64,000 nt of DNA from Malus domestica (Eukaryota; Streptophyta; Magnoliopsida; Rosales; Rosaceae): the NCBI RefSeq assembly GCF_042453785.1, contig NC_091671.1:39075001-39139000 (forward strand). Reading direction: 5' to 3'. The position numbers and the translations under genes are program-made. The notes beneath the pieces were generated by a model. It searched no databases and was not told the DNA's origin. It saw nothing but the letters and a program-made list of their open reading frames with translations. Position 1 is the first letter of the stretch. Each line of letters starts with the position of its first letter. Positions 12,664 to 23,275 of this stretch are shown here, in pieces.

Positions 12664-13152
12664 TCATATCTTTATCCTGACCGGGGTTCCGCACGTGTAG
12701 GTAACGGTGCAAGTTTCTCCGATAACCACAGAGTACACATGAGCAGGCCTAACGAGGAAGTTAGGCAGGTGAGCCAGCAGCTCACACACACATTGATTAT
12801 CCAGCTGGGTTAACCACCTACAACAATTATCTTCTGCAGGTATGGAATCATGCACATGATGCCTGTGCCTATGATGGACATGTCTATGCCCGTGATCATG
12901 TCCGTGTCCATGGCCATGTTGCTCTTCCTGTCCATCATCATTGGGAGGAGAAGGGGGAGGAGGAGAGGGGGGTGTTGGCAGGGGCATCGGAGTAAAGGGG
13001 AGTATCGAGCAAGCATAGTTAGCAAGGGCAAACTGTGATCTACAGAGAGGGCGGACAGGTGGGAATAGAGGCTGCGCCTCCATCTTCGGCAGGTAGAGTA
13101 GGGAAGCTGCAAACAAGGTTAAAGTAAGAATCTTGACTCTCTCCATGACCAT
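12664..13152 (-). CDS. Secreted 8-cysteine LTP-like protein with His-rich insert
   Basis: Single-exon protein of 162 residues. Residues about 8-26 form a hydrophobic signal peptide ending near MEAQ, so the product should enter the secretory pathway, probably to the cell wall. Eight cysteines (37, 48, 110, 111, 121, 123, 148, 154) give C-C-CC-CXC-C-C, the fold signature of the LTP/2S-albumin/protease-inhibitor superfamily. The CC-X9-CXC-X24-C-X5-C spacing is closest to type-2 lipid-transfer proteins. Oddly, C2 and C3 are 61 residues apart instead of about 13: the gap holds a proline-rich stretch (53-70) and a tract with 13 histidines in residues 79-101. Lipid binding is plausible from the family; metal binding by the His tract is inference. 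A second in-frame ATG lies two codons in. Confidence 0.85.
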   Translation of the reverse strand: MVMERVKILTLTLFAASLLYLPKMEAQPLFPPVRPLCRSQFALANYACSILPFTPMPLPTPPSPPPPSPPNDDGQEEQHGHGHGHDHGHRHVHHRHRHHVHDSIPAEDNCCRWLTQLDNQCVCELLAHLPNFLVRPAHVYSVVIGETCTVTYTCGTPVRIKI

Positions 13153-13236
13153 TTCAGCTATCTTCTTCTTCTGCTATCACATGTGATGTGAAAGAGAAGA
13201 AATATGGATGGTTTTTAGGTGTTTTCGGCTAATCCG

Positions 13237-13246
13237 TCTATTTATA
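13237..13246 (-). promoter_or_regulatory. TATA box of the LTP-like gene
   Basis: Minus strand reads TATAAATAGA about 85 bases upstream of the ATG at 13152, leaving room for a 5' leader of roughly 55 bases. Confidence 0.65.
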
Positions 13247-13646
13247 CACTGTTGTGGTTTCATAAGGTTCTTGTTTTCTTAGTTGTTAGGCTCTCTTTGT
13301 GGGTAATAATTATAACAATTATACTAATTAAAAAAGTAATGGAGATTACCAAGGGAATGAGCTTCAGGTTCTGAATGGTTTACTGATTCCCATTCATTTG
13401 GTGTGAAGACTCTGTTTGTGTTAGGTGAAGTGCAAACTCTCCCAAATGGTGTTTCCACAACCGACCTTGCTCCTACCAAACTGCAAGAACAGAAATTACA
13501 TTATTCGAAAATTGTTAAACATATATCTTTTCGTTGTAATTCAATCTGACGTGTCATTGCTCCGACCTTTCTACCACTGCCAAGACAATCTGACGTGTCA
13601 TTGCCCTGTAAATTTAGCAGACATCAGTAATATAAACACTACCATC
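13247..13646. other. Upstream spacer, nothing else recognised
   Basis: Upstream region of the LTP-like gene; no further coding or repeat signal supported. Confidence 0.4.
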
Positions 13647-13664
13647 CTGTTCGATCACAACATA

Positions 13665-13758
13665 AAAAAAAGGTCGTACCCAGTGCACAAGGCTCCCGCT
13701 TAACGCAGGGTCTGGGAGAGGTGAATGTCGGCTAGCCTTACCCCCATTTATGGAGAGG
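13665..13758 (-). mobile_element. 5'-truncated Au-type SINE with exact TSD
   Basis: The minus strand reads as the 3' half of an Au SINE (GCAGCCTTAC-like region, then CCCAGACCCTGCG and GCGGGAGCC) and ends in a short T run, as Au SINEs do (A run at 13665-13671 on the plus strand). It is bracketed by an exact duplication CTGTTCGATCACAACATA (13647-13664 and 13759-13776). The 5' half with the pol III promoter boxes is missing, so it was truncated on insertion. Confidence 0.8.
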
Positions 13759-13776
13759 CTGTTCGATCACAACATA

Positions 13777-14697
13777 GAGATTGTGAAATATGTAAGAATC
13801 CGATACAAGGCCATCATCCCCCAGTTTGCAGAATCATTTCAAAGAAATGAAACGGTTACAGCTAAAAGCTCAAATCGACCCTCCAGTTCATTACGGAAGG
13901 CCATCCAAAAGCAATGCAGCATAGGAAAGCTCAAAAGTACATCAATTCAACTACGATTGGTAAACGGAGTAGCATTCATTTGAAAGGGGGTATAAACTAA
14001 CTAATGCTCTGAACAGAAGCAAATTCATCATAACCATTTTCAGTGGATATTCCCTTTAAAAGTTACTTGTCAGAATGTGTTCATTGTCTAAGAAATCAAT
14101 CACCAGCATTAATACACCGATACTATAGTTGCACTTTGACTGCACAATAATAAGATCACTATTTGCTAAAATTGTGTCATAGTGCGAATATGATAAGTGT
14201 TGGGACGGAGCTGAATGTGAGAAACACATTGAGCATGAGTCCAACTGTCCATGAAGGTCACATAATTATCACCATTGTTTTTATGTTATATCAATCATGC
14301 ACTTTACGAGCAAGCATCACAAATTGTCATAGTGACAGTGACATAGGCAAACTTAAAAAATGGGGATGCTAAAAAGATGAATATTTTCACCGTTAACTAT
14401 CACCGTTTTATAATTTATCAATTACACAAATCACCAACAAGCATCACAATGGTCTTAGGATTCCATATATAATTTCAATTTCACGAATTGTTGTAAAGTC
14501 CAATAAAAAGAAACACGAATACAATATGGAACCAAAAAAACTAGTTACATCCTCCATTAAAGATATTCAGGTACACCAAGAATCACTACAAAATTTGAGA
14601 TGAATGTGGTGGATTACAAATTCAATAATCCCACACAACCAAGATCATCCGATACTTTCAACACTATTTGCAGCTCAACATCAATACATGTTATTGA
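13777..14697. other. Spacer downstream of the PORR gene
   Basis: No coding exon recognised. The part nearest 14697 is probably the 3' UTR of the minus-strand PORR gene. Confidence 0.4.
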
Positions 14698-15894
14698 TTA
14701 AGAATCATTACCTGTCATCATCTCCTTGTCCTTCTCAACCTCTTCCCTTTGCAACCGCAACTGCTCTCGTCTCCCCCTCCATCCCTCCTCCAATAGCTCT
14801 GCAAACTTGTCCTTTATCTCTAGCAATGGATCCCGGTCAATCAACTGATCATCCTTGTACGCTTCCCTCAGCACCGCCGTCTTAATCCCTCCCTTCAACG
14901 ACAGATAGAATATCCCCGCGTGCCTTGTGAAGGCATTCGAGAATGCATTCGAAAATCTATACTCGTCACTAAATTTCCCCAATATCGGCACAGGAATCCT
15001 CTTAAATAAAGACAACGACAACAACTCATGAAAAACTCCAACCGTCCTCTTCTCCATTTCCTGCGAAGCTTGATCCAATTTCGATACATCCTCATACGGA
15101 GAAATGTAATCCATTTCCACCCAATCCCTAACCCACTCCCTCATTTCCTTCTTCAAGAAAAATCCTGATGGCAGCCTATAGTTAAAATTAGGCCGAACCC
15201 GAATCCCTGTCAAATTCGACTCCTCTTCTGCCCTCCTCTCAATCACTGATTTCGCAAACTCGGGGTTCCACGAAACCAATTCCAGATAACAATTCTCCTC
15301 TCCGGGGCACCCAAGTATCCGAAAATACTGCGGATACTTGGGCACCAAGCTAACCAAGAAATCGTTCGGAAACCCGAATTCCCTCTTCACATGAACCAAT
15401 TTATCAACACTAACAACCCTATCCCTACACATCATCAGCAATTTACACAATTTAGACACAATCAACGGCTCATTTTCCTTAAAAATCCTCTCCTCCTCCT
15501 CGAGAAACATCCTTAACCTATCGCTAAATCGAAGAAACTGAACCGGTTCCGATTTGGGTTTAATCCTATCATAGTAAACATCAAACAAACCTGGGTTTCT
15601 CCTAAGAAAGGTCTTGACTTTGATGTTGAGCCGCAGCCTCTCTCGCCGATTTTCGAGGTACCGGAGCGGGATGACCCGACCCGGTTCGTTGTGGACCTCC
15701 TTGACGACGCGGGCGCAGAGCTTGTAGGGCTTGTCGTTTTCGATTGCCTGGTCCAGCTTCTGGTCCTTGCGCCATACGACTTTGAGGCTCGAGATTGATT
15801 GGGATTGGAGGTGGGTTGCTGGGTGGGTGCTGGGTGTGAGAGTGGGTTTGCGGGTGTGCAGATAGGAAGAGATTGACCGCGTTTTGGAAAGCAT
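14698..15894 (-). CDS. PORR-domain organellar RNA-binding protein (WTF/RPD1-like)
   Basis: Intronless gene for 398 residues. The first true ATG is at 15894 (MLSKTRSISSYLHTRKP); the frame is open upstream to 15927 but only from a GTG codon. The basic, Ser/Thr-rich, acid-poor N terminus looks like a mitochondrial or plastid presequence. Residues about 40-360 match the plant organelle RNA recognition (PORR) domain: VVWRKDQKLDQAIEND, then FLRRNPGLFDVYYD, PKYPQYFRILG and MREWVRDWVEMDYISPYED. Family members bind organellar RNA and promote group II intron splicing. The C-terminal tail is charged (EEVEKDKEMM). Length and lack of introns fit the family. Which Arabidopsis member (WTF9, RPD1 or another) is orthologous cannot be decided by eye. 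Confidence 0.92.
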   Translation of the reverse strand: MLSKTRSISSYLHTRKPTLTPSTHPATHLQSQSISSLKVVWRKDQKLDQAIENDKPYKLCARVVKEVHNEPGRVIPLRYLENRRERLRLNIKVKTFLRRNPGLFDVYYDRIKPKSEPVQFLRFSDRLRMFLEEEERIFKENEPLIVSKLCKLLMMCRDRVVSVDKLVHVKREFGFPNDFLVSLVPKYPQYFRILGCPGEENCYLELVSWNPEFAKSVIERRAEEESNLTGIRVRPNFNYRLPSGFFLKKEMREWVRDWVEMDYISPYEDVSKLDQASQEMEKRTVGVFHELLSLSLFKRIPVPILGKFSDEYRFSNAFSNAFTRHAGIFYLSLKGGIKTAVLREAYKDDQLIDRDPLLEIKDKFAELLEEGWRGRREQLRLQREEVEKDKEMMTGNDS

Positions 15895-16059
15895 AGCTGC
15901 AATCGGACACCCAGCTGACTCAGTCACTCGACACAGTGAGAGAGAGAGGGGGACAAATCACAAGGAAAGAGAAGAGTGCGGGTCATTTTTGTCCGCGTGT
16001 CAAAAATGTAATAATGCAAACTTAGCAGGGGTATAAATAGGAGCCACGCTGTGCTTACT

Positions 16060-16563
16060 TATAAAATTTCGATGATATCCAAAATTTCGTTAGTTCAAAA
16101 ATATGAAAATTTTGATGAAAATATCGGATATTATCGATATCGATAAAAATTGAATAAAAATCACGGAAATTGTAAGAAAAATATAGAAATTTTTATTGAA
16201 ACTTTGCAGGATATTTATTTAGTCAATTATCTATTAGTTTATCACAAAAAATTGGAAGGAAATGCATTGTATGATGGATTTAACTAATTTAACTGATTTA
16301 AATTGATTATATAGCGAGCTGTCAAATATTGTGAATGTAGAAAATATGTAGTAATTAATTAAAGAAGTTTAAACGCACAATCATCATTTATATATAATGA
16401 ATTAGTATAATATTTTACACTTTATATATTGCATGATAAGATGAGTAACTTAGCATCGCATAAAATTCCTATCACAATCTAAAATATTAATGATATCGAA
16501 AATATAGTGTAACGATACGAAAATTTCGATAAAAATATCGGATAATATCGTTATTTTATGAGG
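16060..16563. repeat. AT-rich repeat with recurring ATATCG motifs
   Basis: The end blocks share direct repeats (GAAAATTTCGATAAAAATAT near 16531; a diverged copy near 16105) and weak terminal inversion (TTATAAAATTTCGATGATATC against TCATAAAATAACGATATTATC read from the right end). It resembles a decayed MITE or other dispersed repeat upstream of the CNNM gene. No target-site duplication found. Confidence 0.4.
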
Positions 16564-16694
16564 ACCAGTCGCGCTTGTAGCAGCAAGTCAAAGACCGATA
16601 GTCCGATTCGATTCGGACTCTCTGACTCCCTCCCGATGCCGCTTCCGCCGATCGCCCTAGCATCCTAATCTAGCCGCCGAATACGACGGCGAAA

Positions 16695-19600
16695 ATGATG
16701 TCGTGGAACGGCGCCAGGGACCTGGTGACCACGTTGGACGACATCCCGTTCGGGACGGGGTCGTGGTATCTCTACGCCGGCGTCTCGTGCCTGCTCGTCC
16801 TATTCGCCGGGATCATGTCTGGCCTCACCTTGGGATTGATGTCGCTCAACCTCGTCGACCTCGAAATCCTCCAGCGCAGCGGTAGCTCCACCGAGAAGAA
16901 GCAAGCCGGTCGGTTTTTTGGAAAATTTAGATTGGATTAACGAATTGGTGTTTAATTATACTTAATTAAGCTTAATTATGTGATTAGTTTTGGTGGTTTG
17001 ATGTTGATCCGTCATTGTACGCAGCTAAGATACTGCCCGTTGTGCAAAAGCAGCACCAGCTTTTGGTCACTCTGCTTCTCTGCAATGCTTGTGCCATGGA
17101 GGTACTTTTAATAGTTTACTTTAATGATAATTTATGCGTTTTGGGTTTACCAACGAACATTGATTTCCGTTAAGATTAAATTTTGAGATTTGTGTAATAG
17201 ATAAACATTGATTTCCGTTAAGTTTAAATTTCGAAATTTGTGTAATAGATAAAACATTGATTTCTGTTAAGTTTAAATTTCGAGATTTGTGTAATAAATA
17301 AAACATTGATTTCCGTAAGTTTAAATTTCGAGATTTGTGTAATAAATAAAACATTGATTTCTGTTAGATAAATTTAAATTTCGAGATTTGTATGATTAGT
17401 AGGTTAAGTCCCACTAATTTAACCGCAATTGAATTTTGCTTGTGCAGGCGCTTCCTTTATACCTTGATAAAATCTTTAACCCAGTTGTTGCTGTTGTGCT
17501 GTCTGTAACTTTTGTTCTGTTATTCGGAGAGGTACGGGCCTTTCCGGGTTGTTATTAATTATTGGACTGCAGATGGATAGAGTGTTTAGTGTTATATGGG
17601 AGTGTGACAGACTTGTGCCTTTTCATGTTGGACTAGGTTATTCCACAATCTATATGCTCAAAATATGGACTTTCAGTTGGTGCCAATTTCATTTGGCTTG
17701 TTCGCATTCTTATGGTCATCTGTTATCCGATTGCATACCCAATTGCAAAGGTATGTAATTATAGTTTGTACTGGATCGAATTTCATTTTGTTTTCAAGTT
17801 ATTAACTTTGATAGTCATCTGCTTAATTAAATTGCTTTTTGTGGTTATGAGACACAGTTAAGATATCACATCAACACTGAGAAGAGTTCTTATTAGGCAA
17901 TGATGTTTTAATACCATACTCGTTATAATTTTCATATTTGGATCACAAAGTATGTTTCCTGTTTTAGTAAAACATAGTATGGACGGAAGTTCAATATGTT
18001 TCAGATTCGGATATTGATATTATAGCTTTTATGTGTGACCCATTGTTTCAGGTTCTTGATAAGGTACTTGGACATAGTGATGATTTGTTTAGGCGGGCTC
18101 AGTTGAAGGCCCTCGTCTCTATTCATGGCCAAGAGGTAAGCTGTTTAGGTTGTAAGTGTGTATGACATCGCTTGCATTTGTCCACAGTTTGTTCCTGGCT
18201 ACTAGCTGCTGAAGTTCCACAACAGTTACAGTTTTCCGGATTCAAATTGTTTTCTGTTTTTCTTGACTTGTTATTTCTATCCATTTTAGGCTGGTAAGGG
18301 AGGTGAACTCACGCATGATGAGACAACGATCATCAGCGGAGCCCTGGATTTAACTGAAAAGGTACCCAATGTCTTCAGATTTATTTAAGCTTTGATTTGT
18401 TGGAAAATTTATGAGACGTTACAGAGCAATTTGAGGGGAGATAATTTGACTGTATAAGGCATGTCCAATCTTTTATAGTGTTATTTCCTGTACATGTTCC
18501 TCAGTTCTCTATTATTTACCAATTTTCTTGCCTTCTATGTGCATTTTTTATCTTCTTGCTGTATTTCTGATACTTGTTCCCAAACTATTTTGATGCTTCC
18601 TGGGTGTTTTATTTTTAGTTACAATTTTCAGGCTTCTGCATGCCTTTTAAGTATTGAGATAACACCAAAAACCACGTCTGCGTGTTGCATTTTCTCCAAT
18701 CTGCAAAGGATTCATAATACTAAAGTTTCTTTTGTTGTCCAGACCGCAGAGGAAGCTATGACACCTATTGAATCAACATTTTCCTTGGATGTTAATTCAA
18801 ACTTAGACTGGTGTGTTTGCCTTCGGACTCTTCTACATATTCTTTATATTCTTTATTTGGTGCATTTTTTTGTGACATTGAAATTGCAGTGACATCTCTT
18901 GATTGTACTTTTTTCTTCTTCTTGTATTTCTGCTATTTTGGGCTGAATAGAGTAGAAACTAGGTATTGAGAAGGAATTGTGGGGATCATCTGGTGGTAAT
19001 AGAGATGGGTCTTGGTCTTCTTTGTGTTTTCTGTTGTAGAGGGAAAGATTCATTTTTAAACTGATGTCTGTCTCCTAATGCAGGGAAGCAATTGGGAAAA
19101 TTCTTGCACGAGGTCATAGTCGAGTCCCTGTCTATTATGAAAATCCAAAAAACATTATCGGCCTTCTTCTGGTGAGTGTGAAAACTTTTGCCTGTTGATT
19201 CCTACCATTGATAACAGCTAATTATAGAATTGGTATGTCACAGCTGATTGTAGGACTCGCAAGTAATTTTTAGACTTATTTATTTATTTATTCTGTAATG
19301 GACTTAGGTGAAAAGTCTTCTCACTGTACGAGCAGAAGCAGAGATTCCAGTCAGTGCCATTTCAATTCGAAGAATGCCTAGGTTTGTCATTTTCTTTCTC
19401 CATATTATCTTTTATGCATATATCGACGTCTGTTGTATGTGGGAAAACTTTAAATACATATGCATGGATATCCCAGGGTTCCTGCAGATATGCCGCTGTA
19501 TGATATACTTAATGAGTTTCAAAAAGGAAGCAGTCACCTGGCAGCTGTAGTGAAGAGCAAAGGAAAGAGCAACCTTCTGGCAATTCCTGACATAGAGAAT

Positions 19601-20058
19601 TTCGAGGATAAACTGGCAAAGTTAAAATCTCAACTAGCTGCCTCCTTGCCAACCAAGCAAGATGAAAAATCAGGGAGTGTTTCTCTTGACATAGATAAAG
19701 CTCCAAGGTCTCTGATAAACAACCCAACCGTTCAGCCAAATGCTACAATTCCAAATTCATCAGAGGACATTGAAGCCGGGGAGGTCATAGGAATCATCAC
19801 CCTGGAGGATGTTTTTGAAGAACTGCTGCAAGTATGCTCTGCTTCTATCCAATCTCCTACCTTAATTTAATCTGTCAGTGGCTCAGTCAGTGTGATATTA
19901 TGTGTTCCGCTACAAGTATTCCCATTCTATTTCTTTTCATGTGCCCACTGTTTTATGACGATTGTCCTGATCCCCTTTTCAACGCAGGAGGAAATTGTAG
20001 ATGAGACAGATGTATATATCGATGTACATAGGAGGTATGATGGGATCTAAACTCTCTA

Positions 20059-20096
<38 letters not shown>

Positions 20097-20789
20097 GGTC
20101 AAGTTCCTTGATTAAATTGGAATGTGTGATTTGTATAGGATACGTGTGGCTGCTGCAGCAGCTGCTTCATCCATGGCAAGAGCTCCATCAACTCGGAAGT
20201 TGCTTGCAGTAAGTTAACATCATTTACTTGTCAGTCTTTTGCTAAGTCATTTGAACATGAAGTCATAAACCAATATATCTGAAAAAGCACAAGTTTTCCA
20301 GTAACCGAAGCTTTCACCAAATCTGTGATTTTCAAACTTGTATCTCGCTGCAGGTCAACAGAATTTATCTGAAAGTATCCTCAAAAGTCCTTGTTCTCTT
20401 GATGTGCATTCCTCATGCTTTAAAATATGTTTGTGACTCGGAAGGAGTAATTCACACAAAAGTTTTGAAGAGTATAGTAACTATATACAGCTGAGTGATA
20501 TAAGAAGGAAATCGTAGAGTAACTGTATACCCAGTAGCCAAAAGCAGCTGAAATATCAAACTTTTGTGCTTCTTTCCCGAATGCATATTTTGGATTGAAT
20601 AACAAGCTGTGTGTCATTTGTATGTCTGTTCTGAAGATAGAAGTTGTTTTGTCTAATTATATACTTGTTATCCTTCAGGGAGCTCTAAGCAAGCACGGGC
20701 AAACCCCAAGGAAGTCTGCCGAAGATGATGGGCATTCGACGAGGTTTTCAGGGTCTCCACGAGAGCCTCTTCTAGGCAGTAGGAGATGA
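16695..20789 (+). CDS. CNNM/DUF21 and CBS-pair membrane protein
   Basis: Thirteen coding exons: 16695-16908, 17025-17101, 17448-17531, 17637-17750, 18052-18135, 18290-18361, 18743-18810, 19084-19171, 19308-19381, 19477-19831, 19988-20034, 20139-20208, 20679-20789. They total 1458 nt, or 485 residues. The N-terminal DUF21/CNNM domain has about four membrane segments (residues about 24-50 with [10 protein letters not shown], 83-102, 109-130, 140-165). Two CBS motifs follow: [10 protein letters not shown] to [12 protein letters not shown], then [15 protein letters not shown] and [20 protein letters not shown], separated by a polar loop. Bacterial and animal relatives (CorC/CNNM) are linked to magnesium transport; plant members are little characterised, so transport function is inference. 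Length agrees with plant DUF21 proteins. All introns are GT-AG. Confidence 0.93.
17155..17395 (+). repeat. Minisatellite in intron 2 of the CNNM gene
   Basis: About five tandem copies of a 46-49-bp unit (AAACATTGATTTCCGTTAAG then TTTAAATTTCGAGATTTGTG) fill much of the intron between 17102 and 17447. Copies differ by small indels and substitutions. Confidence 0.85.
20062..20094 (+). repeat. (CT)n microsatellite in intron 11 of the CNNM gene
   Basis: An uninterrupted CT/TC dinucleotide run of about 16 repeats lies shortly after the exon 11 donor. Confidence 0.9.
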
Positions 20790-22700
20790 CAGACTTCAAA
20801 GTAGCTCCGGACTTCCGGTTGGAAAAATTGGGTACGAAGTTGCGATCAGCCGCGTGCGGATATTACAGTTTTATCCAGAAGCTAGGGTTTGTAGATTATA
20901 GTGCGTGCATGTAATTTCTGTCCAAGTTTTGGGAGTCTGTCCATTTCTAGGGCTAGAAAACTAGATGTGTCCTACTACTACATCAAACCTATTTGGGTTC
21001 CAAAAAATCATGAGGATTTAGATTGAATAACGACGGCCGGAAATTGAGAGGGCTGTGTGAGAGATAAAAATAAGCATGTAGATAGCGTAACCCTAAATAT
21101 TCTATGTTCATTTTCCCCACAAACTCTCAAGAGTTGTCTTTTACGTTTGATTATTTGGAGGCTCTTGCATTTTATTGAAGGGGAAAAAAAATTAAGATAT
21201 TATGTACTACAAAAAGGGAGTTGAACTTGGATACAACGCGCGTGTGCATTGTTATGTCAGCTGACATTTTTTTCAGGTCGGGGCATACGACCACATAGCG
21301 TGTAGGACTGCTCAACATTTGTAACCGCATCGACTTTTGACATATTGTTCATATTATCGATATTGTTCACTTCAAATACTGTTCGTTGAAATTGTGTCAA
21401 TATGCTTGTCGGTGAAGTCCAAGTGGAAAGTAACTGATGATGTGGCACAGAGGCGGCGTTGAGGGTCCTTAAATTTGAGGGGCCCCCAAAAAAATTTGGT
21501 ATCTTATATTTATATGTAATAATGTTATATATTAAAAATATACTTTTATTAGCACTTTGAAATCTTATAGTGTACTTTTTGTAAGTGTAAATTTTTTTCT
21601 TTCTAAATATACAAATTTGGAGTGCACAATGAGATAATATGAGTGCCAATAACAACACCTTAAAAAAAAAAGATTTTTATTTCAATTTTATTATATAATA
21701 ATATTATATATTCAAGTGAAACTTTAAAGTTAGAGTTTTTGAAGCTTTTTTTTTTTCTTTATTTAGTTGCTTAAGATTGAAATGTTTTTTATTATTTAGT
21801 GAAGGCTATATTTATAACTCTTTTTACTTACCTAATGACATTTGTAAATTTACAATTAATGAGTCCTAAAGGTTGTTTTGATTTAAGTTATTATTTTCTA
21901 GTTCCAATATATTGTCTTACTTTTTTAAAATAAAAACAATCTTAAAAATGAGCCATTTTATAAATTCCGCACTGGGTCCCCGAAATCTCATAAGCGGTTC
22001 TGATGTGGCATTATCTTGTTGGTTAGTTAGGATATACGACCCAAGTCTTTGTCATTTTTCAAAACTTACCCACACCTCCAAACTACCACCATGACATCTA
22101 AACTAATAATGCGGTTACATTTACGTAAATATATACACATAACATCATATCATTAATTTAAGACGCCGCGATAGTGAACTGTGTACGTAACTCTCTTTCT
22201 CTCCCTCCATTTTCAGACGTTGATTTCTCACCAATTGGGGGCCAGATCCCAGGTTGCCAAACAAGTTGGCGAGTAAACTGGAAAAGCAGTGGGAAACTTC
22301 CCAAGTTCCACGTCAGCTAACCGTTCCCGGGCCCATGACGAGGAGTAAAAACTCGTGTACCAAGATTACCCCTGTCTACGATAGCGGCCCAACTGTAAAA
22401 AAAAAAAAAAACAAAAAAGAGAACTTTAACATAAAACTCTCGATACTGTTTATTTTAAATTAAAAAATCAATCATGATACTATTCATTTTATCATTTATT
22501 TTGTATTTATTGTTAAAACTCAAGATTTTCAAGCTTTTTCATTAGATTTCTTTAAAAAAAAATCTCAAATTGACGAAATCACCCTCGCACACTAGCTCAA
22601 TTAACGAGTGTACCCGTTTCCTTAGCTGCATGGGTCAAGTCAACTCGGCCGAGTCCGGCCCATCCCAGCCTAAACCGAGTTATTAATTCCCGAGAGTCGA
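20790..22700. other. 3' UTR of CNNM gene, then AT-rich spacer
   Basis: The first few hundred bases are probably 3' UTR of the CNNM gene. From about 21460 the DNA is AT-rich and repeat-like (GAGGGGCCCCCAAAAAAATT near 21476), but no element boundaries could be defined. From about 22700 a pyrimidine-rich leader of the CUE gene begins. Confidence 0.4.
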
Positions 22701-22784
22701 ACGCAAACAAAAAACCACAAAACCTTTTTCTCCTCCACCTTCCACCTTTCCCACTCTAACTTTCTCTTCTCCCCTGCCTAAACG

Positions 22785-23258
22785 GTCAGTCTTTTCATCT
22801 TCCTCTTCTTATTTTTTCTGTTTGGCTGCCGAGAAAAGGACGAGAAACGCCGAGAAAGTGTTCAATTTTCGCAAATTTCGATCTTTTTAATCCTAGGTTC
22901 TGAATTGTATGAAGAAAAAAATCATCTTTCGTTTTTAGTTTTAGTTTTAGTTTTTCTTATTTTCTCGGCAGCCAAACGGAGCGATTGTGATTTTTAATTT
23001 CATCGCATGTGTGTTTTTTGCATTATGATTAATTTGGTATCATTGGCTCTGAATTTCTCTTGAGTTTTCGATGAAAATTCTTATTTTTTAAGTTTAATCC
23101 GGAAGATTATTGGGTTTCGAAATTGAAGAAAAAAAATAATCTTGGATCTTGACCTAATTTTCGTGTAGAATTTTTATAAGATAAATATAAATGCAGCTTT
23201 GGGGCTCTCAAGTGGATGAATTTTGTTTGTAATTTTGTATTATGTTTTAAATATGCAG
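22785..23258 (+). other. Probable 5' UTR intron of the CUE gene
   Basis: A pyrimidine-rich leader (about 22720-22784) is followed by a plausible donor AACG|GTCAGT at 22785. A clear acceptor ATATGCAG|AATCG at 23258 lies 17 bases before the ATG. This is splice-signal inference without transcript data. Confidence 0.45.
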
Positions 23259-23275
23259 AATCGTAGCTCTTGGAG

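Noticed and set aside
12850..13112. Met-rich plus-strand and other frames over the LTP-like gene
   Set aside because: Shadows of the His-codon run; the minus-strand frame has a signal peptide and all eight cysteines.
15895..15927. N-terminal extension of the PORR gene to 15927
   Set aside because: The upstream codon is GTG; the first ATG is at 15894 and begins a good organellar presequence.
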